Shown piece by piece: positions 27,609 through 39,700 of a DNA stretch of 64,000 nt. Each line of letters starts with the position of its first letter. The stretch's first letter is position 1. The position numbers were made by a program, and so were the translations under genes. The notes under the pieces are model-generated. The model was not told where the DNA came from. It was given only the letters and a program-made list of their open reading frames with translations, and searched no databases. The DNA is from Coffea arabica (Eukaryota > Streptophyta > Magnoliopsida > Gentianales > Rubiaceae): the NCBI RefSeq assembly GCF_036785885.1, contig NC_092317.1:5644501-5708500 (forward strand), written 5' to 3'.

Positions 27609-27848
27609 AATTAGCTCGACGCTCTCTTTCCTTATGCAGAGAAAGAGGTTTTAAAGGTGGTGGAGAAGCTTGAAGTATAGCTCGATTAGTAGATATTCTT
27701 GCTAGTTCTTGATAGCTAATGCTAAGTCGCTCCAGTAAAGGACCTAGTGTGAATGTTGAATTGTTGCTAGTCTGTCATAAATTAAGAAGAATTAAAGCAA
27801 TATATTCCTTCTGCACTATTGCTTTGGCAACGGGGAAGAAATTACAAT

Positions 27849-28242
27849 CATGGTTCAAATTCTCCGTCGAAACTGAGACGACTTGGCCGAATCGTCACCG
27901 AAACGGATCCCTCCAATACGATATTTGGACGAGATAATTTCAAAATATTTGACTCGTCGAGAACTCAGTTGAGTCACTGAGAACTCGGTCGAAAAGTTTT
28001 CGATACAGATAGTCTCGATCGAGTCGGTCCGAGTTATCCCGAATCAACTCACAAATTTACATTTTACAGATCTTCTTTTGCTGATTTTTTTATTATTTTT
28101 GTTTAGCATATTTTTGAATATTATTCACAATTTTTAGAATATTAAATGTTTCAAAATTTGCGTCTCACCGAAATCATAACCGATATGTCGAGATCAATAT
28201 AGAACGATCCGGACCGCGACCGCGAGTTTGAACCATGCCACG
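27849..28242. mobile_element. MITE with 8-bp target-site duplication, hAT-like
   Basis: This 394-bp element is flanked by the direct repeat ATTACAAT at 27841-27848 and 28243-28250. Its ends are inverted: CATGGTTCAAATTC near the left and GAGTTTGAACCATG near the right. The body is rich in CGA/TCGA words (GACTCGTCGAGAACTCAG) and codes for nothing. An 8-bp duplication is the mark of hAT transposition. The right end has five extra bases (CCACG) before the duplication. It must have been moved by a transposase from elsewhere. Confidence 0.85.
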
Positions 28243-30447
28243 ATTACAATAGGCTAAAAGAAGTTGGTGGGGAGAGGAATTATCTTTTGATTTTCGAGTT
28301 GGGGCTGTTTGTTATTACTTAAAAAGTCAACTAACAAGTGGCTAATAGAAATAGAGCTGGACGAGCTCTTATAGTACATGGCCTTAACAAGTTGCCAGTA
28401 GTCATAATAATAATAATAATTAGTAATAATATTAAATTATGAGACTTTGTCTACTTAAATGATGATTAATATGTCGTGTGAACTAGTATTTTTTTTTTTT
28501 TTTGGATAATCTCAGAGTAGACTTGCTTATTGAATGACTTTCTTCGTGGATAATAGCTGCATTTTTTTGGTATAGTTGCCGATCAAGGGACGACTTTGAC
28601 TGACTTAAAATTAACGTACAAGAAGGGTTGACGTTGACTTGGGCCGCGGTTGATTCCATTCCATTCACTGTTCGATATTATTAGCTTAGTGAATGACAAT
28701 CCCATGTGCCAAACACGTTTTTAAGTTCTAACTTGTTCTTGACTTTTAGTACTATTGTTACTGTGTATCCCATGAGTAGAGCAAGCATTTTCTTTGGTCC
28801 AATCATCATATGGTTGGCCAAGAAAACGAAAAGAAGGTACATAAATGAATTTGGTGTTAATCAAGTGAAAAGATATTATTATTGACAATTAATGATCCTT
28901 CATACCTGATTTTTAAAAATGAGGGATATTAATGGATGCTTATGAATGTACTTAAATCATACCTAATTTATCACATGCGTGCGTGTATATATTTACAATT
29001 ATTACTCGATCTTATATTTATATGCTTTCTATAGTTGATTTTACATTCTCAAAAAATTAAAACTTGAAAAACATTTTAACGAGCCTTCAGCGTATATGCC
29101 TTTTTAGACAAATCCTTTCAAAAATTATGAATCAATTGTTCCTGGTTCTGATTTGGTGCCCAGCAGTTATTCCAAAAGAATATCTGGGCATTCCTAAAAT
29201 TCTGTCGCAAGGCCCAAAGACAAAGTACGTTGTACCTGCTGCCTTGCCAACGATTACTTTTGACTTTTGAGGTAAGCTGTGAAGATAGTAGTCTGGCAAA
29301 GAAAGTGGCTACAATCAAGGGATCGTCTTCGCTATATTTTCACTCACTCCATCCAATCATCCATGTTCTTCCACGCAGCTTCCAGCTTAGTGACAACCCT
29401 TACTTCTTCAGTTCTTCTGCCTCGTTTCATGCTCCTGTATATCGTGCAGAAGCAACCGAAAGACTTTCTTTTCACTCACTGTCTTTATTGGAACTTGGAT
29501 GCAGTTTAGTTCTTTCTTTTTTATTTTTTGGCAACCAAACCAAAAATGAAATTCCTATGCTCTGTAATCTTTCTGTATCTATACAAGATGCAGCAAGTTA
29601 TCAAAAATTAATCAAAATATTTTTCCTTAATTGGTTTCCAAGTAAAAACCTATATATACCCAGGTGCATTTTCATTCCATGGTTCTGTTATGATAAATTC
29701 TTGCATGTTTCTTTCACTTACTTTTACTCGCCGAAATCTGGTGTAAAAAAGGTTCAATCAGGGCCTACATGTATAGACGACTCAAAGACTATTGCTCTTG
29801 CAACTTCAAATTGTGGAGAGAAGAAATTTTGCAAGCTTCGCATTTTGATACCTTAAATTTAACCAGAGAGAAACAAGGATTGCAAACAAAATGCAGAAGT
29901 GGCAGATTTTATGGACTCTTTTGTCGCAAAATTTGAAACTCTGATGTCGTCTTGTCTCAAAGCTTTTCTAAAATTGAAATTTTGCATGGCGATGTTAAGT
30001 AGGAAAGCATCTTTGGCAACTTTGAATTGGGAGCATATCGATGCCTTCCATGTATCTAATTCTCAGGCTTCCTTTATTATTTATATCTTGGTAATGGAGC
30101 AAATTTGTATAATCTCTTTAGCCGATTGACCCCAAAAATGTTCCATTGACCAAGAAAATATGTTTCCCATTTAAGTTCATTGGACTTGTTCAAACTCAAC
30201 TTGGTTATGGTAGACAACCAATATCATCCATGCAAATTGATTAATGAACTCCACAATGATATGGAAGAATTTATAAAATGACAGGACAATCTCTCTTACT
30301 TTTTTTTTTTAAGAAAAAAAAGAAAGATCATCTCTCAAGCACGATCTACAATTCTTAATTGTATTTGCATATCACATGAACCTCCACCAGTCCAAGATTA
30401 ACGTTCTAATCAGTTCAAAACGTTGATGTTTGAGCTTAGCTGCTGTT

Positions 30448-30454
30448 TATATAA
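30448..30454 (+). promoter_or_regulatory. Probable TATA box of the short PCR gene
   Basis: TATATAA lies about 150 bp before the start codon at 30602, in otherwise mixed sequence. The spacing allows a leader of about 120 nt. No transcript data are available here. Confidence 0.5.
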
Positions 30455-30601
30455 TCACCTTATCTTACTTGCCCTTGTGATCAACACTCCTAATTAATGT
30501 CCCTTCATATTTTTGGTCAAGGGCTCTTTTAACCTTCGTCTCAACTCAACCTAATTTTCTACAGTTCCTCTGGGAATCAATCAAGCGCGAGGCTGCGAGC
30601 A

Positions 30602-31959
30602 ATGTCTGCGAATAACATTGAGAGCAATGGAAAATCCGCCGTGAACATGGGGCAGCAGCCTGCGCATGCAGCTCCGGTGGCTGCCGTATTTAGTGCACTC
30701 GGGCCGTGGTCAACTGGTTTATGTGGTTGCTTTGAAGATACCTCCAATTGTAAGCCCAATCATCAATATTCCCTCGAAGATACAAGTTCTAAACCTACAA
30801 TACAGTATATTTGTGAGCTTCAAATGTTGTTTAACCGTTGTATGATTTGTTCGTAGGCTGCGTGACCTGTTGCTGTCCCTGCATCACTTTCGGTAGGAAT
30901 GTCGAAATAATTGACAAGGGAACCACATGTAAGTTCTTGAACATCCCTAGAGTTTATTTATCATCTCACTTTTTTGTAAAAATCAATGAGATTGAAAGAT
31001 TTAACTACTGACAGTGTATACACTATCACCGTTGAATCCATGACACATGTGTAAAAGTTGAAGTTCAAATTCAAATTTTATATAATTGTTATTCATCCAG
31101 TACTGACAGTGTATACACTGACACTGTCAGTAAAAGAAAGAGTAATCTTTTTAACTGTTAACAACACATTATTCAGAGGTATTAATTTCTGGATGTAATT
31201 TAGCCATATATAGGATAGGGTAATGTTCCCCGATTGTACTATTATTGATCAGTTTTCTGATCCTTATTTTCACTTACGACGTGCCTGTGGGGGCTTAATT
31301 ACGGGCAGCCTGTGCTCAAGCTGGGATCATATACTACTGCCTGGCGCATGTTGGGTGCGCATCATGTTACTCATGCACCTATCGTACCAAACTAAGGGCT
31401 TACTTCAATCTCTCCGAAGACCCTTGCAACGATTGCCTTGTTCACTGCTTCTGCCTCCCTTGTGCTGTCTGCCAAGAATATAGAGAGCTCAAGAATCGCG
31501 GCCTCGACCCTTCCCACGGTATACAACCCATACATCATCATCCTTACCACACTATCTAGTCTCTGATATTATAGACTGAATTAACAATTGAATTATACAT
31601 TCTTCAGATTAAAGTCCAACCTATATATATATATGATCAAGATTGTCTTTCGTTCGATCATAACACTCCTATATATAGCTGTTTTTTTTTTTTCTTTCTT
31701 GGTTTAAATCCTTCGATATTTTGTGGCTGGATTATGTTCCGACTAATTTAGAGTCGAGCACTGTCCTACCTTTTTTCAGGAATGATTCTCCCGACATTAT
31801 TATTATTTTTTATATAAAAGTATACGGAGCGATTTCTTTATGTAATTTATGTTGTTGATTAACAAATATGAAGGATGGATAGCAAATGTTGAGAGATGGA
31901 ACCAACTCGCGGTCAGGACAACTGTGCCCCCAACTTTTGAAGCCGGGATGTATCGTTAG
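30602..31959 (+). CDS. PLAC8/plant cadmium resistance protein, short form
   Basis: This is a classical short PCR protein. Exons: 30602-30749, 30857-30928, 31309-31518, 31874-31959; 516 nt, 171 aa plus TAG, all GT-AG. Exon 2 is exactly 72 nt, as in the neighbouring PLAC8 gene, and all three introns have the same phase, so the two share ancestry. The N-terminus carries [16 protein letters not shown], then [15 protein letters not shown], then [20 protein letters not shown], which are the cysteine motifs of the family; PCR proteins with CC-x-CPC help export Cd or Zn at the plasma membrane. Hydrophobic character is modest ([15 protein letters not shown]). A CACTGACAGTG MITE sits in intron 2. By position next to CASP it fits the At3g18450-At3g18470 PLAC8 group (from memory), but the exact orthologue is not assigned. 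Confidence 0.9.
30994..31154. mobile_element. MITE, CACTGACAGTG family, copy 1
   Basis: This element of about 160 bp lies in intron 2 of the short PCR gene. The left side has ACTGACAGTGTATACACTATC and the right side the inverted ACTGACACTGTCAGT, with AAAGATT/AATCTTT outside. The interior shares CCATGACACATGTG with the copy at 48505-48668. Boundaries are approximate. Confidence 0.7.
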
Positions 31960-33792
31960 CCAGCTTTCAGGCCTTCAAGCACGGGATCCTTCTGCTTTTG
32001 TGTGCTTAACTAGTATGATTACCATCAAGGATTCTAGCAATTGCATTAACACGATTGCTTTCTCGTTCATTACTAGTTTGTGTTTTGACTGTGCTTTGAT
32101 TGTATTTATATCCATTTGTTTATCAAGAAAAAGAAAGAATGTTATATTGAAGTATGTTCGCTTTAATTAGCTTCAACAAATCTCAGTCCAAATTCTTTTG
32201 CTTGCATGATCTTTAGTTTACTCACTTTGAGTAAGGAATACCCTAAAGATTATGGCTTTGTTGTCTAAATTTTCTTGAAATTCATATCTCACTTTAGTTC
32301 TTAAGCTTCAACTCTGTACACTACTTTACTAAGCATAAAATCCATCACATTTTAATCTTAAAATTTGAGGATCACTAGATTAACGTAAATGGGGTTATGA
32401 AATTATATTTGAAAATAAAAATTGTAGATGATGCCATGTTACGTATTTTAATCGTACACAAAAAAACTGAAAATAAATCCACTGAACTTTACAATTTACA
32501 TTTTGGTTCATCATTACGCTATTAACGTTGAGTCTTTTCGTGCCTATTCAATTGCAAAATCTAACAACTAAACTGGGTTAAAAAAAAATGAAGACGACAA
32601 AATTTAAATATTAAACGAGATGAGAAACTCTTTAGCCAAATGAGAAAAATTGGGTGAAAAAAACATTAAATTAATTTTCTATACACTGACAGTGTATACA
32701 CTTGCATTATTGGATGTATGACATATAATTTGAATTTGAATTTGAAAACCAAATTTTACATATGTGTCGTGCATCCAACCGTGATTGTGTAGACACTATC
32801 AGTGTATATAAGATTTACTCAAAACATTTTCCCATTTAGACCCATTTGTTTTTTGCTAAACCCCAATGCATTTCCATTTAATTTAAGCCAGCTAGTGCAA
32901 CTCAATCAATTGGGCAATAATGTGAGGCATAAACTAAACCAAAAAAAAATCAAGAAATTTGTCAACAAAATGCAGAAATACAAAGGCAACATTACATAAT
33001 TTTTAAAAAGGAAAAGAAATCAAGAAAGTTGTCATCAAGATGGAGAAATGCAAACGCTATTTTACATTATTGTTCAAAGACTGAGAAAGAGGAAAGCAAG
33101 GAGTCTGACGGTGAATAAAGATATATTGCCTTTGATCAATTTTAAGGCAAAAAACAAAAATCCGTCACCCCTCATCAATTGATATTTGATTCTCAAAGAC
33201 CTTTTTAATTTTACTAATTAAACTCATTGGGGGATTTAAACCTTATATCCCAATGCTTAAACCACAGCGATGAAGGACTCAAAGTGAAAGGAAATTAGAA
33301 TATGAACATTTTTTTAATTGAGGAAAAAAATTATTGCAAAGTATTTATAATTCACAAAAAAGCAAAAAAAAAAAAAAAAAAGTTGGATAAAAGGCTGACA
33401 ATTGGAACCCGGGCAACAGGAAGCCCATCCACCTTGTGGTTGGCCCAATGGCCCCAATCTCACTTTCCCCACCACGAAGGTCCAGTTCCTCTCTTGCCGG
33501 TTAGCAAAGAGGAAGATTAATTCTGAAGAAACAAAACTCACCATCTCATTTATATCATCAGAACTCGAGATCTTAATAGCCAAACTAATCAGACGGATTT
33601 CTGCTCTTCAAACTAAATCTGGTTAACTCTTCTTCAAATATTTACTCTCTCCAATTGAAGACTCAAAATTTCACGCAAAATCCTTATATTATACACTGAA
33701 AAAGGGGAAAAAATCATCCCTGAAAATCTAATTATATAGAGAGAGTCAGATATTAATTGGAGCAAACAGCTTAGCTTTGAGGCGGATCAGCA
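31960..33792. other. Intergenic between PCR and CASP genes
   Basis: This contains the 3' region of the PCR gene, a MITE at 32671-32820, and the upstream region of CASP. An A-rich run lies at 33360-33380, and a GC-richer patch at 33408-33500 has no recognisable gene. Open frames here are short and unsupported. Confidence 0.55.
32671..32820. mobile_element. MITE, CACTGACAGTG family, copy 2
   Basis: The left end reads TATACACTGACAGTGTATACA and the right end ACTATCAGTGTATATAAGA, inverted to each other, with GAGTAAAT-like sequence at the outer right edge. The interior holds GGATGTATGACA and CGTGCATCCAACCG as an inner inverted pair. It is about 150 bp and noncoding. Confidence 0.7.
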
Positions 33793-36700
33793 ATGGAAAC
33801 CACGCAAGGTGGAACGGAGAGAGAGAAATCCAACTCGGCTTCTTCGGCTCCCGTTCCCGCTGTCGCCAGCTTCTGGAAAGGTACAACATTCTAATGCAGG
33901 AGTACTATATAATCCTCTTTTCTTAGCAGCTCTTGTTTTTAGTTAAATGCAATTACTTGTATAGTTGATTTAATCAGAATTTTGGGATATCATTTTTTTT
34001 AGTGAATTTTGTTATCATTCACTGAGTTTTAAGATTTGTGTGAGTTTGGATATTAGTTCGAGAATAGATTGGTAATGTTAGTTAAATCCTGTAGTTTTTC
34101 TTATTGGAATAAGTTCTATTCAAACCTGGGGGATTTTTCAGTTAGAAATTTAACTCCTAGGTATAAGTTTGAAATGATTGAGTATCATTGGAAATTGGAC
34201 AAGTTAGCGGAGGCGAATCAAGCTAGTATCAACAGTGCCTTGATAAAGGAGCAAGCATGTGCTTCATTATTAGCTAGTATTTGGTTTGAGCCGCGTGTAA
34301 GTTTTGTGTTTTGTATTTCTGGATCTAGTTCAGTAAGCAAAGTATGTGGCATGTGTCTGCTATGTTGGGTAATACCTCTCTGCATTATTAGTTTCAGAAG
34401 ATGATGAAGTGTCACCAGCAGGAACTTAGCAATGGGGTAGTCTTTTATGCTCTTAGAGTGTGAAAATTTGTGTTAAATCTCCTGTTAAATGTGACATACA
34501 TGTATACCATCCCATGTAAAATAATCTTTACATTTTTGGTGTATGAAAGATTTGTGCTTTAACTTAGTTTTGCTCTAATTGGTAGGAATTTAATTAGAGA
34601 ATAAGGAAATATTTGCAAGAATTTTGTTAAACATGCCTAGCCACTTTTTTTACCTTACAACCTAATGAGGTAGTATCGGACAATATGTTCTGCTTCATTG
34701 GTGTTGCTATTTTCTTGCCTCACTTGATATGTCATATTTTCCTATTTCAGACACTCCATGGTTAATGTATGAATGAAAAAAATGTTTCTAGTTCCTTGCA
34801 TGTGAAATTACAGAGTTAAAAAGATTTGGATGTTTGTATTTGAATTTGAAGTAAAGATTCACTTTTATGGATCTGTATTGGCTGGGTTGATTGGAAAAAC
34901 TTTACACTTATAAATCATTTGATCATGCAGATTTTGATCTGGAGAAAGAACGAGCCATTCTGGATGAACAAGGGCTTAGGATTGCTGAGAATCAGGAGAA
35001 CAGTCAGAAAAATCGTCGAAAGCTCGCTGAGAGTACTAGAGGTATTATACTTGCCAGGTCACTATTGTAGTCCCTGATGTTCAGTTTTAACTTATGTGAA
35101 TGGTAGGAGATCCTTGCTCCTATCGCTTGATCGGTGTAAATTGTTGGTGCTGCTAATATATCTTTTTTGATGACCTTTTCTGAAATTCTCTTCATATACT
35201 GTTGACAGACTTCAAGAAAGCTTCAAATGAAGAAAAGTTGAGTTTGTTTAACTCTTTACTCAAGGGATATCAAGAAGAAGTTGATAATCTTACCAAGAGG
35301 GCGAAATTTGGAGAAAATTCATTTCTTAACATTTATCAGAAGCTTTATGAAGCACCAGATCCTTATCCAGTTCTTGCTTCAATAGCAGTAAGTACAAGTT
35401 GTCTGTTCACTTTTCCTTGTTTGTCTTTTTCCTTGAGATTTTGTGAAGTATCATTCTGCTTTCCCATGTAGCTGAAGTCCATTTGTCTTTGAAGTTGAGT
35501 GCAGAAGATACTTGATTGTCTCTCAACATGGAAAAGAACGTAGAATTTGAAATTAAAATCAGTTTGTCAAATTTGTGTGCCTTGCGGATAATGAGAGACG
35601 GAATAACGATCTCATGATTATGTTGCATAAAATTCATGCTTCATATCTTATTATTTTTCTTACTTCGCTGGCTTCCCTATGGCAGAGTAATAGATAAGCC
35701 GCCAAAATAGCAGTTGGATTTACGGTGCAAGAAATTTAACTCCTGATAACTACTACACCTTTTCAACAGCTGTCATGGAAATCATATGGACATCGTAGAG
35801 TGCATGAAATACCTTAATATTCTCACAGAAGGCTTCGTAAAAGATGTGATTTTTGAAAGCTTTCTTTGTCTGCAAGATTAGTAACTTTTGAACACTTATC
35901 CAATCAATATGGAAGTTTACTAGTAAAAGGACTAAAATTAGCTTCCTAATTAACTTCTAGAAGTTGGGATACAAGCTTTGTACACCAAAGCTCTGCTGCA
36001 TACTTTAACAAAGTTAAGCTGTTCTTCCTTTTAGCTAATTAGAATCATGTACCATGAAAGTTCTATTTCATCTCAATGTATGTTATTTGTATTAGAAGCA
36101 CCAGGAAACAAAAGCTACTGCATACTATATCCTTCATAGAATTGATGAGGTCTTTGCATGACTGTGGAACCGATGGAACTGATGATGAGCTTGTGTCATA
36201 ACCTAGCAGTCTTCAAAGACTCATTTTCTAATGGATTAGTGATTGTTGTGATCATTCTGCAGGAGAAAGACTCAAAGCTGTCTGAACTAGAATCAGAGAA
36301 CCGAAAGATGAAGGTTGAGCTTGAGGAATTCCGCACAGAGGCAACTCATCTGAAAAACCAACAGGCAACCATACGAAGACTTGAAGAGCGGACCCGCCAG
36401 TTAGAACAACAGGTTGGAATCTTTTTATATAATGTGGCATATGTTCCATTTTATGCTTTTTGGAGCAATATGTGCATTGGTCTGCTTTAGGTTTTTTATT
36501 ATTGAGCAATTGGTGGTGTAAATTGAGGTTGACAAATCAGACTCTTCCTCCTCTTTGTGCAATTTACTTTTATGTTCCTTTCTTCAGTCCATCTTTTGAC
36601 TTCTTTCTGTGGACTTTCTACTTTTTGTGATATGATCTAGGATATCTAATTATGGGTGGAAATTCCTATTATGCTTAGTTGTTCATACAGTGGTAGTTTT

Positions 36701-39700
36701 TTCTTCTTGTCACAAGTATCTAGTAAGCAATTGAAGTGTCTGGAGGAGAGCTTTCTAGAGTAAACCAGTTCAATTTCTGCTTCTATTTCTGCTTGTGATA
36801 CTTTTTGGCTGCGTCCAGGATTTTCTTCTATCTTTCACAGCATTCAATATCTCCCTGTACTGTTAGCTTCCATATTTATTTTAATCTACAGTAAATTCCT
36901 TTTTCATTATTCCTGTGATCAAGACTTGATACATAAGCTCCTGACTAATAGAGGATCTATGCTAGTGGATAATATGGCAGGTTTTTACACTTCATCACGG
37001 GGTGTGTAGTCTAGTTTAATTTGGCTTTTTTTTTGTGTGTGTGTGTGTGTTTTTTTTTTGGTGCCTAATATAGATGTTTTTGTCCTGATCGTCTTTTTCT
37101 GCTATAAATTTAGATGGAAGAAAAAGTAAAAGAAATCGTGGAGATCAAGCAACGTAGTTTGGCAGAAGAGAATCAAAAAATTATGGAGGTTTTGAAGGAA
37201 AGGTATTATCATCCTGGTGTCATAGAATCGCAAGCAGCTAGTGTATTAATGCATTAGTTGATGTTAGTTTTTATGTCATGTCAAGGGACTGTATCCCCCC
37301 CCCCCCCAAAAAAAAGTGTATTACTGCTTTATCCCTTGATGCAGGGAGCGGATGTTGCAAGATCAATTACGCCAAGCCCAAGACAGTGTCTCTACCATGC
37401 AAAAGTTGCATGAACTTGCACAGAGCCAGTTGTTTGAAGTTCGTGCACAATCAGGTTTTACTGGCCTGTCACAATTCATTAATCAAATGTAACAGAATGA
37501 GAGATTGAAAGTTGGAAGATTGTTTTGGAAAATCCGTGAATATACTGTTCCTAATGTTGAAGATTGTCCATTTCAGAGGAAGAGAGAGCAGCAAAACAAT
37601 CAGAAGTCAATCTCTTGATGGACGAAGTTGAACGTGCACAATCTCGGCTTCTTAGTCTTGAGAGGGAGAAGGTGTGTGACAGGATCCCCTCTTTGTTTTG
37701 AAAAAGATAAGACATCCTTTTATGTTAGTTTCAGCCACTAATATGGCATGTGTGTTTGGTTGGAGATTGTTCTTTTATCAAAATTTGGGTCAGTCTGGGC
37801 TTGTTTGAAGATTGACCACAGTTATCATCAGTTATTCATTTTCTGTTCATAGTAGGGGAATGCTGTAAAATGTTTTGTGATGCCATATTACACCATATAT
37901 CATTATAGTAATTGAACCCACATTTATCCCATATAAATTCCCTGAAGAACAGTAGAAAATCAATAACATGACCGAGGATCCTCGTGAATGTATCCAGAGT
38001 TGCTTTCTGTGGTTACCATACTTGGTCCTTCATATTTGACACTCTTATAGCTGTTTCCTTACCACTCATCTTCCAGTTCGTTAGGAAGTTATCTTAGTCA
38101 GAGAGCTGATATGGTCTTAAAAGGGGTTTACTCAGCTGGCATTACATATTCTCAGCTTTGTCATCATCTGACAGAATTCTTATGTTCCTGCAATTTAAAT
38201 TGGTCAGTTTACATTCTCTTATACTGGAATTTGCTGCAGGGATTGTTACAGTCACAGTTACAAACATCAAATGAAGATAATGAGCAGAAGAAAAGGTGAA
38301 TAGTTTTCCTTGAAGTATCTTTCTTTTGTTTTTTTGAGAGTTATGTAATTCTTTTTATGTTATTAATGCGGGCCTTCCAATGATGTATAACTACTGTGTC
38401 AGAGAACTGGAATTGTTCTTCCTTTCTATTTTTTGATTTGAAGATTATCTGAGTACAGAAAAACAGACGTAAATTATTTTGCTAATCAGGGAAGATTTGT
38501 TACGTTTCAATACTGTCTCATCCTTGTTGTACTTACTGAGATTTATGTGCAAGTTGGATTATAACAAAAGCTTCCATTTATCAAAGTCACAGAATGCATA
38601 CAGATTATTTTTTTCGTTAAAGAGGTGATTGCCAGAGAAATGTGGAAATGGAGCAAAAGTGTTGTTAAGAATATAAGCTTGAATTATGCCATGATGCATA
38701 ATTTTGTAGGTGTAAAACTTGATGTTAGTTAGGCCATAGTCAGAATGGAACGCACTGGTTGAGTAAGGACTTTAAAGTACCTATCAGTTGTGAAAATATT
38801 TAACACTCTCTTATTTTTGAAGTGCTTGGTGAAGATATATTGCTTCTCTGCTCAATCCATACCTGTATGTTGTTGAGTAAACAATTGTTTCACTAAGACC
38901 TGGTCTAATATCGTCTTTTGCCTCTTTGCAGTGACAGTCTGGACGTGCATAGCATGCTTGAGAATTCTCTTAGTGCCAAGGAAAAGATAATCTCTGAATT
39001 AAATATGGAACTTCACAACCTTGAAACCACCTTAGCAAATGAGCGAGAGCAGCACATAAATGAAATGAAGAGATTGAATACTAAGCTTAATGAGAAGGTA
39101 TGCCTGTTCTTCTTGACCCATCCCATCCCTGGGGCTATCCAACAATGTTTCCTTATGTGGTCTTGTTCCTGACTGAAATTTTGAAGTCTTTGATGATATA
39201 CAGAACTGCAATTGTCAAGTAACCCAATAAGTTACAGATAGTTCCTTAATTTGAGGTCTAGTAGCTGATGTAATATTGCTTCCAAGAATTCTTTAAGAGA
39301 TAAAAGAGGACATGATTTCTGCATCCTCCTTTGGCTTGATTATAACTAATCGGTCTAGAAAAGGATTAACTCTGTTGATGATGAATTTGAGTGTAGTCTA
39401 ATGCATGGGAGAAATATATTTCTTGATACTTATGGAAGATTTGGAAGGGTACTATAACTTTCCCTTGGAAAAATATGATGAGAAATTTTATAATGCTAGT
39501 TCTATGACATACTATAAGTACACTTTTGCTTTTGGCAAGAATTTTCCTTTTAGAAGGGATGGGAGGTTGGAAGCTGGAAAGCCCCTAGGGAATGAGGCGT
39601 GGCAAGATTTGATCCCCTTCTTAAGATGGGGGAATCAAATCCATACCCTTTGGGTTATACCTAGTTCTTTGTTGGCCAGACTTATTATCAACTATCGGAA

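Larger units (their letters stand above)
27609..30601. other. 3-kb interval between two divergent PLAC8 genes
   Basis: This interval holds both promoters. It contains a well-bounded MITE (27849-28242), an (ATA)n tract near 28408-28430, a T15-type run at 28491-28503, and AT-rich sequence. A plus open frame at 29230-29856 and another at 29064-29270 resemble nothing known and lack splice context, so no gene is called. Several TTGACY W-box-like words occur (for example near 28571 and 28629), but no regulatory site is individually supported. Confidence 0.5.

Noticed and set aside
26948-27610. Open frame of 220 codons on the plus strand
   Set aside because: It is the antisense shadow of the Pro/Gln minisatellite in exon 1 of the PLAC8 gene; the repeat keeps other frames open. 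The sense frame splices into a proper PLAC8 domain.
29230-29856. Open frame of 208 codons on the plus strand
   Set aside because: No recognisable domain, biased Leu/Phe/Ser composition as expected of AT-rich noncoding DNA, and no clear splice partners.
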